The notes under the pieces: generated by a model
What the model was told of the DNA's origin: nothing
The model's input: the letters and a program-made list of their open reading frames with translations, nothing else
The model's database searches: none
Source: Cryptomeria japonica
Lineage: Eukaryota > Streptophyta > Pinopsida > Cupressales > Cupressaceae
Reading direction: 5' to 3'
NCBI RefSeq assembly: GCF_030272615.1
Contig: NC_081414.1
Location: forward strand, 659,256,292-659,320,291
DNA: 64,000 nt
In this document: piece after piece, positions 1-9,979 of the stretch
Layout: every line of letters starts with the position of its first letter
Position numbering within the stretch: the first letter of the stretch is position 1
Program-made: the position numbers and the translations under genes

Positions 1-181
1 TTCTAGACCCATACACTAGATATGCATATTATTAAACCAGGGATATACCCTGTCAAAAATCATCCCAACGCCTAAAGACTACTAAAGAGACATAGCTACC
101 AGATACACCATATATACTTACAAAATTTTGAACCATCAAAAAGCAAAAATCATGCCTCGTAGTTTAAAAGACTAAGAAAAT

Positions 182-765
182 TCATTTCCAACACACCTCG
201 AGAAGCCCAGTCTTTCCACCTTGCCCCGCCTTCACACTCGAAGCCACCTTATGCTTCCCTACATTGCATGTCTACCCCTTATCTCCACTTTCTTCTGCTA
301 TAGAAAAAACTTCAAAACATCCCACTCTATGGCCATTTGTTCTTGTTATTCATCTTAATTCGCACCAATAGCCCAACGCATGAAGGGTGTGAGCTTCTGC
401 ACATCATTGTTCTCACCACCCATAATCCCTTTGTGAATATCAAACCCTACACCAGACACCACCCACTCCAAAATCGAGCTCAACCTATAAGTCTAGTCCT
501 CGTGGATGCATGCACTCATGACCCATTTGAATTCCTCCTCCCCACGACCCATTTCTAGTCCCCAAGAAACCACCATTGAGATAATATCAACATTCGTTTG
601 ATACCTATGCTCAGAAAACATGAAATCATCACCCAGCAAGGTCTCCATGTTCTCCACAAAAGTATCCTCTTGATACTTGAAAAGGGTATTAATTCTTTTT
701 GCAGAATTTCTCCCCCAAAAGGCCAGTTATTGTCGAGGTGTAATGAGCATGAAGGTTGCCTCCAT
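182..765 (-). pseudogene. LINE-A downstream ORF (ORF3-like), function unknown
   Basis: An unrecognised protein begins with an ATG at 765 on the minus strand (MEATF) and runs, with stops and a likely frameshift, to about 182. It aligns with the ORF at 47159-47757 of LINE-B: MEATF against MEANF, NMETLLGDD against DMTKLMLGEE, EHRYQTNV against SHRYRTNM, VVSWGLE against IVAWGLE, and ILEWVVSGVGFDI against IFEWAIPRVGIDI. It starts about 120 bases after the RNase H domain. I see no known motif: no zinc knuckle, membrane segment or coiled coil. Two divergent copies keep the same frame and motifs, so it is probably a real protein of this LINE family rather than a chance ORF. Confidence 0.55.
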
Positions 766-884
766 GCTGAAATAGAGAGACGCCACCCACCCACAAAAAT
801 TTCCCTCCATGTTATCTCTACCACCCTTAAAACACTCGTCACACGTGTGATGTCACTTCTTCCCACATGACTTTCATTGATTAC

Positions 885-1440
885 CACCTAAAAATTGTTG
901 CATATGACCCCTTTCTCGAACTAAATGGGAGATATCTGTGAGATCTTAGTAATCCTCTAGTACACCATCTGCACATTCCAAATTTAATGCAGTTACCCAT
1001 TTTGATAGGGTGTCCACCACATCATTACTTGCACGTGGAATGTGCAAAACCTCATACTCCACGAAGGTGTGCAATAACTATTTAATTGTATGAATATATT
1101 TGTTTAAATGCCATGCTTGGGATTCTCCATTTTTAATTGCATTGACTACAATCAAAGAATCCCCTTCTAAGTGATTTTTTGTAAAGTTGAACATCCTGCC
1201 CATTTTTATGGCATGAAGAGTCGTCTGGTCTTCAACCTCATTATTTTTTCCATCTAGTAATTTTTTTGCCCCTATCGCAATTATATTATCATTCTAATCC
1301 TGCCTCACACATCCTGCACCAAACGATCCCAGGTTTCCTTTGGACACACCATCAAAATTTACCTTGTGCCATCCCTCCTTTGGTTTGCTCCATTCCACTG
1401 TCTCCAAACCTCCATTAATTGGATTAACCAAAGATTGCCC
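885..1440 (-). pseudogene. LINE-A RNase H domain (ORF2 C-terminus), degenerate
   Basis: This is the C-terminal RNase H domain of a plant LINE ORF2, which degrades the RNA strand during target-primed reverse transcription. On the minus strand I read a start like KVNFDGVSKGNLG (first catalytic Asp), then HLEGDSLIVVNAI (third-strand Asp), then QAWHLNKYIHTIK and DVVDTLSKW (terminal Asp region). Each aligns with the intact domain at 46309-46857. Several in-frame stops and small frame slips interrupt it. Upstream on the minus strand (beyond about 1440) the typical linker WWPDNGQSLVNP can be read before homology fades. Confidence 0.75.
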
Positions 1441-1470
1441 ATTATCAGGCCACCAAATTCTTATTTTTTA

Positions 1471-1984
1471 AATTCCAAAGCAAAAATTTTAAAACTAATC
1501 ACCTTTTCTTCATTTTAACATAGAAAATATAAAATTATAAGTTGTTCATAAGGTTTTTTTTTATTTATAATTACGAAAGACACTCCAAGACTACTTAAAA
1601 AAATAGGATTGAACTGTTAGGATTTAGGTGTCATCAACCTTCTAAATCCTTTAATTTATTGGTTTTTTAAATGTAATGGTGTAAATTTAGAATTAGGGTT
1701 TCCACAAATAAAACCACTAACTAACCAAATTAATCATACATTGAAAGAAGGTTGTAAATCCAATAGATTTAGCCACAATTTTATTAGAAAAGGGGCTGAG
1801 AATATTGATTAGATTTACCAATTTTTGTGGGACCGTGTGAGTCTCCTTCTTTCTTAGTTGAATTTAGAATGTAATTGTGAAATTAGGTTAAAATGAGATA
1901 TTATTGATGTGATCTGGCAAAATCAGTAAGCTATAGATGTCTCACAGAGCCACCAACTGAGATCTGGTAAAAATGAGATGTTTA
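1471..1984. other. AT-rich sequence, nothing recognised
   Basis: This interval joins the truncated LINE-A to the LTR-like block. It is AT-rich with short homopolymer runs. I see no coding frame, no terminal repeat and no RNA gene. Confidence 0.5.
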
Positions 1985-2831
1985 GAACTTGTCCTCAAAA
2001 GTTTTGCCTAATTTTTCAAGACCAGGTAGCACAGATCTGCCCTGGTCCTCCGAATTTTCTGTTGTCGAAAGCTAAACTTGTTTGTCACTGTCAAAAATCC
2101 TAAGTACAGCTCCTGCATCCGTTCCTACCCACAAACCCCAATTTAGGAATTAATCATGAATGAAATAATGCAAATTTTGAAATAAATGCTAAGGAGATAT
2201 ACCTCAGATATGCAATTGTTGATGATGATGCAATACTCTTTGAATGTAATCACAAATGTTGAATGTGATGGCATGACAAACACATGGACATGAAGAACCC
2301 TAATCACACACACATGCTTGCATGAAGATTGATGTAAATTTGTTCCACAATGCTTGAATGATGAATATGCAACCTTGAATATATGAATATGCTTGATGAT
2401 GAATGCCTCATGAATGCAGGAATACTAGGGATGGAGTCTTCAATTACTTCCAGGTGAAAATGAATTGATAGGATGCCTTTGCATAGGGTTCCTTGAGTAA
2501 ATTACCGATTAGGCCTACCTCTGATGGTCATGTATAGCTCCGAGAATCAAATGCTATCAGGGAGATATAGCACCTACCCCATTTAAAATTGGGGCCCATT
2601 TGAGAGGGACTAGGGCATTTTGGGGTGTCCTAGTCCTTCTACAAACAAGACCAAAATAAGCAACCAAGGGGGAGGGTATCCCATGATAGGACCCACCAAA
2701 GGATGTTCATGACATCAAAGTTGGAGAATAAGGTCAAATCAGACCTAGAGAGGGGATGGGAATGAAACATGCTAAAGTACGAGCACAAACATGAGGTGTA
2801 AATTGGACTATTTACAATTTACGATGCTACA
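1985..2831. repeat. LTR-A: LTR-like block (left edge approximate)
   Basis: The block ends in tacaatttacgatgctaca at 2831. That is nearly the same as the end of the block at 51840-53306 (tacaatttacgacactaca), a typical LTR border ending in CA (TGTAG when read on the other strand). Both blocks hold a GACCAGG...CCTGGTC-type inverted motif near the far end and similar ATG/GATG-rich stretches. No PBS, PPT or coding region of an element is attached, so it is a solo or truncated LTR. The left boundary could not be fixed. Confidence 0.35.
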
Positions 2832-2962
2832 CTAAATATATTTTGTAATTTGCCCATAAAAGGTTAAACCGTTTAACCAACTTTGGTGAAAGAGACCATG
2901 TAAAGGCAAAATTACTTTTAACATCTATCCTCTAGGAAAAATACAAAATAGGCAGGTGACCC

Positions 2963-4226
2963 TATTATTAGTAATCAAGAAGGAAGACTGAGAGGGGGGG
3001 TCAATTAGTCTTCACCAGAACATAGATAATCCAACACCAAAGCATAAACTAATAAACTGCAGCAACAAATGAACAACGCAACACACAACACCAAGATTTT
3101 TGATGTGGAAACCCCGGTCAAGGGAAAAACCACGGTGGGAACCTACCCACAATAAGATGATACTTTGCAGTAGTATGTGAAAATATTACAATGGGGAGTG
3201 CACATGCATTCAGGCACACTGCCCAAACGATATATGCCTGGAAGACTCCAACCCTCAGGGAAGTCTCACTGACTTACAAAATGAATTGGACTACAATTCG
3301 GATGAAATGAACTGCAATAGTAGAATCTACATATGCCTGATAACAATTTTGGTTAAGCACAGTTGTCTTCTCTGCAACACCGATCTCACGACAACACTTC
3401 ACCGAATGATATATCTCTTGTCCGCACACACAACTCTCTCTGATAATGCAGACATCACATCAACAAATAAATTACATATCACCTATATATGCAAACCATC
3501 AACCTTGATAGCAAGGTCGGCTAAACCCTCAACTCCCAACTCATAAATAGAAAAATTACATTACACGATACAAAGATTGACCACCGTAACAATGTTATGA
3601 TGTAAATTACATATCATGAACCTAATTCAAATTCCCAAATGATCACATCCATCGAAAATCTCGCCACAATCAACCACAACACATTACACCACCATAAATA
3701 CCACATAACACACAAATCATCATCAGTTGATAGAAATCACCAAAAATCGCACAATGATCAATGTGGATCACCAAAAGAAATAGGACACAATTAGGAGACA
3801 CCATCAAACACGTTAGAATCATCCGAAATAGTTGCACCAACACCTCAAATCAAATCTTCATCGGTCAACGTCTCAAAGCTCAAGAAGACAACCAAACAAC
3901 AACTGTCGTGAAGAAAGATAACTTGCAGGTCACTAAATCACAAACCATCTAAAATCAAGATACACAGTTCATCCCAAACAACATCCCAAAGTCTCAGCAC
4001 AAGATCTGATCATTCCGAAATATACTGGAGGGAATATCAACCAGAACACCAATAGGAAGACCAGGAACCGGTAACCAAAGAACAACAAACCGGATCAGAA
4101 AATCTTCACAAGCTCTATGGAAAAACTCACAAGAATATGTTGACATCAATGACAACAACATATCCAAGTCCAACAACCAAATCCAACAGACTACAACAAT
4201 CTCCCAACAATCTCAACAACTCAACA
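2963..4226 (-). repeat. Copia-1 3' LTR
   Basis: This 1264-bp copy pairs with 33238-34507. The left end is degenerate (TATTATTAG against TGTTAGCAG in the other copy, aligned without gaps) and the right end is CAACTCAACA. It contains the motif ggaaaccccggtcaaggg and a CCGGT-rich tail. The plus-strand ORFs inside it are present in both LTRs only because the LTRs are duplicates. Confidence 0.9.
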
Positions 4227-4240
4227 ATCTCCCCCTTTAG
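4227..4240 (-). other. Copia-1 polypurine tract
   Basis: On the minus strand the sequence reads AAAGGGGGAGAT and then enters the 3' LTR (TGTTGAG...). A purine run directly before the 3' LTR primes plus-strand DNA synthesis in LTR retrotransposons, and this fixes the orientation of the element as minus. Confidence 0.75.
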
Positions 4241-4332
4241 CATTGATGGCAACTTATGAATGTGAAAAACAGTAAATGCAAAGAAAGAAGATATCACAAG
4301 CAAACTCCCCCTAAGATCAGGATACATAATGC

Positions 4333-5520
4333 AAATACAGAATGCTCCACCGATAGTACTCTTTCGGTCATCTACATCACCTGGCCAATCTGCATCAATG
4401 TAAGCACATAATATGAAATCATCTTTCTTAGGATACCATAAACCATAATCCATAGTTCCCTTGAGATATATGAATATTCTTTTAACAACAGTAACATGAC
4501 TTTCCTTCAGATCAACTTGATATCTAGCAGCCATACATACAACATGCATAATGTCAGGCCTAGTCTAAGTAAGATACAATAGTCCACCAGTCATAGATCT
4601 GTACAAACTCTGATTAGCTTCAGGAGATTAATTATTTTTAGACAATTTACAACCAGACACCATAGGAGTTCCAACCGGTTTGGAATCATTTAGTCCAAAC
4701 TTCTTCAACAATTCCTTCACATACTTAGTTTGAGATATAAAGATATCTTTCTTTGTCTGTGCAATCTGTAAACCTAAGAAAAAATCCATGTCACCAATCT
4801 TAGACATTTCAAATTTTCCTTTTGCATATCACCGGCAAACTTCATACTCATATCATCATCACCACCAAAAATAATGTCATCAACAAAGACTTCAACAATC
4901 AAAATGTTATCATTTTCAATTTTAAAGTATAGATTACTATAAGCAACTCCTTTAGTGAATCCTAATTTCAACAAGTATTTATCTAATCTAGCATACCAGG
5001 CTCTAGGGGCTTGTTTTAATCCATAAAGTGTTTTCTTCAACTTGCATACCATTACACCATCATCTAACAGTAAAAATCCATCAAGTTGTTCAATGTAGAC
5101 TTCTTCTAGAACACCATTCAAAAATGCATATTTGACATCCATCTGATATACCTTGAAATCTTTATAAGTAGCATAAGCAAGCAACAACCTAACAACTTCA
5201 ATTCTAGCAACCGGAGCAAAAGTTTCTTCATAATCAATTTCTTCTTGCTATGAATACCCTTTGCAGACCAGTCTAGCTTTATTTCTGACTATTTCATCGG
5301 CTTCATTCAATTTATTTCTAAAACCCCATTTAGTACCAATAACATTTTTATCCTTAGGTCTAGGCACAAGTTCCCAAGTATTATTCTTTTCAATATGATA
5401 TAATTCTTCTTCCATGGCCCTTATCCAATTCTCATCTTTACAAGCTTCAACAACATCTTTAGGTTCATCTTTGGAAATTAAACATACCTCTTCTGCAGGT
5501 AGCCTTCTTCTAGTCATCAC
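4333..5520 (-). pseudogene. Copia-1 reverse transcriptase and truncated RNase H
   Basis: This is the copia RT (RVT_2 type), which copies element RNA to DNA in virus-like particles. From 5520 it reads MEEELYHIEKNNTWELV, then the palm motif VYQMDVKYAFLNG, KTLYGLKQAPRAWY, and the catalytic box FVDDIIFGG (the usual YVDD with Phe). A single in-frame stop (KGYS then TAG) at about 5247 breaks an otherwise open frame from 5520 to 4774, and a frameshift follows. Further on, LKKFGLNDSKPVGTPM and the start of RNase H (YIDADWPGDVDDRKST) are clear. The frame then leaves homology just after GGAFCI at about 4333, so the rest of RNase H is deleted before the PPT. Confidence 0.88.
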
Positions 5521-5561
5521 ACCTTTATTCTTGTCACCAATAATCTGATTCTCAGAGTGAT

Positions 5562-6968
5562 TTAATCTAACATACCTTGGAGTATTTTGTTCTCAGATTC
5601 TTTCACAACATCACCAGCAGCATCAACATCCGGATTAACAGCCTCTGTCTTTACCGAATCATTCTTCTTAGGTCCTTCAGGATGAATAGGAGCTAAAACA
5701 ACATGCTGACCTTCATCATAAGCTTTGATCTCCTTTCCAAGATTCTCATCCACCTTCACACATGCACTCTCAACAATATTTCTCAGTCTCTTGTTATAGC
5801 ACCGATAGGCTTTACTCTTTGTGGAATATCCCAAAAAGATACCTTCATCGCTTCTAGCATTAAACTTTCCAATATCCTCATCTCTCTTGACATAACATTT
5901 GCTACCAAAAACTTTGAAATATTTCATAGTAGGAACATGACCAAACCAAAGCTCATAAGGGGTCTTACCAGTATCACCTTTGATGTGAACTCTGTTAAAT
6001 GTGTAGACTGCAGTGCTAATGGCTTCTCTCCAGTAGATCTTCGGAACATTTCCTTCAATCAACATACTCCTCGCAGCATCCAAAACAGTACGGTTCTTCC
6101 TTTCAACAACTCCATTCCGTTGTGGGGTTCTAGGAGCATAAAGTTGTCTTTTGATTCTATGCATCTCACAAAAAGAATTGAACTCACCGGAACAGAATTC
6201 TCCACCTCTATCAGATCTCAGACATTTCAGCTTCAATCCAGATTTTGTTTCAACTTCAGCTTTGAATATCTTGAATTTCCCAAATGCTTCTGATTCCTCC
6301 TTCAAAAAGACAACCCACATCATCCTGGAATAATCGTCAATTAGCAGCATAAAGTATCTATCTCCCTACACACTTCTAACATTTGTAGGTCCACATAGGT
6401 CAGTATGCACAAGATCCAGCAATCCATCTGATGTATATTATTTGTTCTTGAAAGAAATTCTTGTTTTCTTTCCCAACTGATATTCCTTACATACCAGATT
6501 AATAGGTTTAACAATCTTAGGCAAATCTCTAACATGTGTAGAACTAATCTTGATTAGTGAATCAAAGTTTACATGACATGTCCTTCTATGCCATAATAAA
6601 ATCTCATCTATCTTAGAAATCAAACAACTTCTCCCACTAGCATTCAAATTAAAAATGTTACCTTCAGTCTTAGTCCCAGATGCAATCTCTATACCGGAGG
6701 CATTCAAGATTTTGCATTTACCATCCTTGAATTGTAAATCATAACCCTTGTCAAGCATCTGTCCAACACTCAAAAGATTATGCTTCAAACCTTCAACATA
6801 CAAGACATCATCTGTGTTATGCTTACCATCAAAAGAAATAGAACCTCTCCCACAGATTACACAGGCTTTGTCATCTCCAAATCTGACTATTCCACCATCA
6901 TACTTTTCAATACTTGCAAATTTTCTTTTATCACTGGCCATATGATGTGAACAACCGTTGTCAATCAC
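5562..6968 (-). pseudogene. Copia-1 protease and integrase
   Basis: From 6968 the frame starts with the aspartic protease motif VIDNGCSHHMASD (DSG in most copia, DNG here). It continues into the pre-integrase zinc-binding region (LLWHRRTCHVNFDSL) and the integrase core: LVHTDLCGP, LLIDDYSRMMW (first Asp), LRSDRGGEF (second Asp) and NGVVERKNRT (Glu), then the KVFGSKCYVKRDE and GIFLGYSTKSKAY region. All three DDE residues are present. Two stops lie near 6430 and 6365 (KNK then TAA, and VRSV then TAG). The frame changes before RT. In life the enzyme would insert the DNA copy into the genome. Confidence 0.88.
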
Positions 6969-7129
6969 CTATACACTTTTTTCTTCAACTTTTGTAGCCA
7001 AAGCTTTTTCCTCAATAGAACAACTAGTGGAATCAATAGGAATAGGTCCATCTTCCTTAATGACAATATACACAACTTCATCTCCTTCTGATTCTTCATC
7101 TGTAACACCTTCATCTACATCATAATAAC

Positions 7130-7816
7130 AGTTCTTTCAGTTCCTAAACTTCCGGTTAGACTTATAAGGCTTATAATACTTCTCATGATTCACATATCTA
7201 TCATTCCTATCATACTTATAAAACTTATCATGTCTTTCATACTTAGCCATTCTCCCCAGACATCTAGAAGCAAAATGTCATATCTTATTACATGTAAAAC
7301 ATTTCAAAGGCAACTTTCCATCATACTTACCGACACCTTTAGGCAATCTTCAGGAAATCAATGCTTCAAGCTCATCAAGATCTCTCTCTTGCTCTGCAAT
7401 CTCTCTTCTTTCTCTTTCGTACCTGGATATCCTGCACTCATCGGGATCATACTTCTGCTTACCAGAGACAGATGTTGATGCTCTAAATGTTGTCTCAAAA
7501 TTTTCACGTGATTCTCCAAATTCACTCAGCTCAAATGCAGCATATTTTCCAACCAACATATCTCTTGTTACTATAGTTACACTTCGGATCTCATCTATAG
7601 CATCAACTTTATGTTTGTAAGCAGAGGGAAAAGATCTCAACACCTTAGCAACAATCTCATCTTCTTCAATCGTCCCATCGACACATCTAATACCAAGGAC
7701 AAGCTTATTCACCTTAGCCATGTATGAATGTATGTTCTCATCATCTCTCATCTTCAATGTCTCATACTTTCCTTTCAAACTCTGTAACTTAGCAACTTTC
7801 ACTTGACTATCACCTT
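7130..7816 (-). pseudogene. Copia-1 gag, C-terminal part
   Basis: This is the second half of the copia capsid protein. From 7802 it reads KVAKLQSLKGKYETLKM and MRDDENIHSYMAKVNKLV, the UBN2-type gag core, followed by an acidic and basic linker. A zinc knuckle lies at about 7264-7305 (CFTCNKI-HFASRC) in which the conserved Gly codon is now a TGA stop. The frame starts exactly where Gypsy-1 is inserted. The front of the protein is 25 kb to the right (32873-33196), and the two ends meet in frame once the insertion and one copy of the acctt duplication are discounted. Confidence 0.85.
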
Positions 7817-9013
7817 TGTCGTATGCTGAAATTCATAATGTAATCAACTAGAAATCTGAGGGAAATCACAAATCCCTATCCTAATAGAATTCTAAACAAA
7901 CTCAATGAAATATAGATGCATATAGAATAATTATAAACAATATAGAACTCCCTATTGTGCATCATGGCTTTTAGTGTTCTTCTCTTCTTTGTGGTATGGT
8001 GGCTCTTAGATATCGCGTTGATAACCTGCAAATGACACAAAGATTCAAAGTTCGTGATTCAGAGAATGGAGATTGAATGCTCAATTTATAGATTATTGGA
8101 GAGGATTGAATGAGAGGTGGAACAGATTGATCAAGAGGTGGAACTCAGGTGAGCTCACATGTTGATTGATAGTTGAACTACTGATTTGGAGGTGGAACAG
8201 AATTGATTGAATAGATAAAATGAGTCAACTGATTGAGAAAAAAGTTGATTGAAAGATGAAAATGAGGGATTGGAAGAAATAAAGAGGATGAGATAGTTAA
8301 CTGATTGAAAGTTGATTGAGAGATTTATTTAGAAAAAGCTAACTAAAAGATAGAAATAGGAATGAAGAGATAATTGATTGAATTAATTAATTTAACATGT
8401 GCCTGCACTTTGACTTTGATTTTGAATTTAATCTTTGCATGAGATTAAATTCAAATATTGAAATTATTTTAAATTCAATTTGTTATCTGAATATATTTAT
8501 AACTTGACTAAGTTTTTCAATTTGATTTTTGAAATCATGCACATGTATTTGAAATTAGAAGAAATTAGAATTTGGGGATTTGGAATTGAAGAATTAATTA
8601 GTTAATTAAATAATTTAAAGAAACTATTTAATTATTTAGAAATTGAATTTAATTAAATAATAAAAATTTAAATTAAAGATTAAAATCATAATTAATTAAA
8701 TAACAATACTTAATTAATATTTAGAAAAGGGTTAATGATTATTTGATTAACTGAATAGAGATAGAAATTGAAAAGAATTTATTTAAATCAGAATTAATCT
8801 GAATTAATTAAATAATAAATATTTAATTAACATTAGAAAATGGTTAAATGATTAAATGATGATAGAATCGAAAATAGAATAATTAGTAAGATGATGAAGA
8901 AATATGAATTAGAAGAATAAGATTAATTAACTTAATTAAAGAATTAAAGAATTATTTAACTAGTTGGAGGAATAATTAGTATATGATCAATGAGACATTT
9001 TTAGGTGTCTACA
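7817..9013 (-). repeat. Gypsy-1 3' LTR
   Basis: This 1197-bp copy runs from TGTCGTATGC to TTAGGTGTCTACA in plus-strand reading and pairs with 31673-32872. Half of it is very AT-rich (TTAATTAAAT-type runs). The borders are exact because the acctt target duplication abuts the left end and the PPT abuts the right end. Confidence 0.93.
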
Positions 9014-9030
9014 TTTGCCCCTCTTTGAGA
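9014..9030 (-). other. Gypsy-1 polypurine tract
   Basis: The minus strand reads CAAAGAGGGGCAAA directly before the 3' LTR start TGTAGACACC, the expected position and composition for the plus-strand primer. Confidence 0.7.
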
Positions 9031-9060
9031 CAAAGTCGAAATGACATTGTTTCAAAGAAA

Positions 9061-9182
9061 ACAAAAAATTTCCTGCCTTGGTAACACTGTATAGTGTAAA
9101 TATGCCCCCTCGGAAATGAAAAATTTCCTGCCTCAATATGCCTTGGTAACACTGTATAGTGTAAATATTCCCCCTCGGAAAA
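9061..9182. repeat. Direct duplication next to the Gypsy-1 PPT
   Basis: Two copies of a segment of about 60 bases are seen. Each holds aaatttcctgcct, then ccttggtaacactgtata, gtgtaaatat and ccccctcgga. Each copy ends in a C-run that reads as a second purine tract on the minus strand. Confidence 0.7.
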
Positions 9183-9599
9183 GGTGGTCGAAAAATTCAG
9201 AAATTGAGACCATATTTTTTATATCAATATAATGAGCAATCGTGTGAAGTTTCGTGCAATTTTGAGTTTGTTTGAGTAGCCTACAAGTTGTTTGAAGTTC
9301 ACGGGGACCACAGGCATTGAAGTGGAAAAAATCCCCTAATTTTGAGCTATAAGAAGAGAGTTTGGCCTTTCATTTGCTCATTTGCATTGTGTTGAGTGCT
9401 TGGAGATCCTTACGAGTCTTATGATTTCCTGTGAGTATTTGATCATCATGGCTAGCTATAGGGCACAAGTGCACTTGTCTAACTGAGGACGTTCTTATTA
9501 GAGACCTCCAGGGAGTGGCGGCATGGTATGTTTCTAAATTTTTTGCTTAATTTTTTGCATTTTTTTTGTAATTTTTTCAAAAAAATTCTAGAGAAGTAA

Positions 9600-9840
9600 A
9601 TTTTAGTCATCACGCATTAGCATTAAGTGTCACGCAAATGCCTTAAGTGTACCACAAGAGTGTAAGTGTTACGCATAGGTTTTAGTTGTCACACATTCAT
9701 TTATTTGTTTACGCATTAGCTCATATGTTCACGCATACATGTTAAATGCCACACATTAGCATTAATTGTAACACATTCGTGTAAAATGCAATGCATAAGT
9801 GTTAAATATTACGCATTCGTTGTAAATTGAAGTTTTTTGT
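9600..9840. repeat. Degenerate 20-bp tandem array (cacgcatt motif)
   Basis: About eleven successive units of 19-22 bases share the cores cacgcatt or cacacatt and end in aagtg or aaatg. The units are diverged from one another. The array lies between the PPT-side duplication and the mobile-domain gene. The reverse complement (aatgcgtga) resembles the gattgcgtgat unit in the 5' leader at 30970-31560. Confidence 0.65.
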
Positions 9841-9979
9841 CATGCGTATGATCATCATTTTTTTTAATCGCGTTATCTGATATCTAACATTTTCACTATT
9901 TTCTCTGTGTCGGAGAATATTGGAGTGTTATACTGCCAATAGAGTAGACCTAGTGGACTTGATCTTCGAGTCAAGTTAC

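Larger units (their letters stand above)
1..1470 (-). mobile_element. LINE-A: 5'-truncated 3' end of a plant L1-type LINE
   Basis: Reading the minus strand from about 1470 down to 1 gives an RNase H domain, a short spacer, then a second ORF, the same order as the 3' part of LINE-B at 46309-47757 on the other strand. The two copies match at protein level in both parts (for example EGDS, QAWHLNKY and SWGLE/AWGLE), so they belong to one family. No RT or zinc-binding domain is seen to the right of 1470, so the copy is 5'-truncated there or lost its front. The 3' end runs off the left edge of the window, so no tail or target duplication can be checked. The copy has several stops and is not functional. 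Confidence 0.75.

Noticed and set aside
337-870. Plus-strand ORFs over LINE-A
   Set aside because: They are antisense to the LINE downstream ORF, which has an independent homologue; these are shadows.
3286-3952. Plus-strand ORFs in the Copia-1 LTR, also present at 33572-34232
   Set aside because: They look conserved only because the two LTRs are copies of each other. They are short, lack any domain and run antisense to the element.
5703-6333. 196-codon plus-strand ORF over Copia-1 integrase
   Set aside because: It is the antisense shadow of a clear integrase frame.
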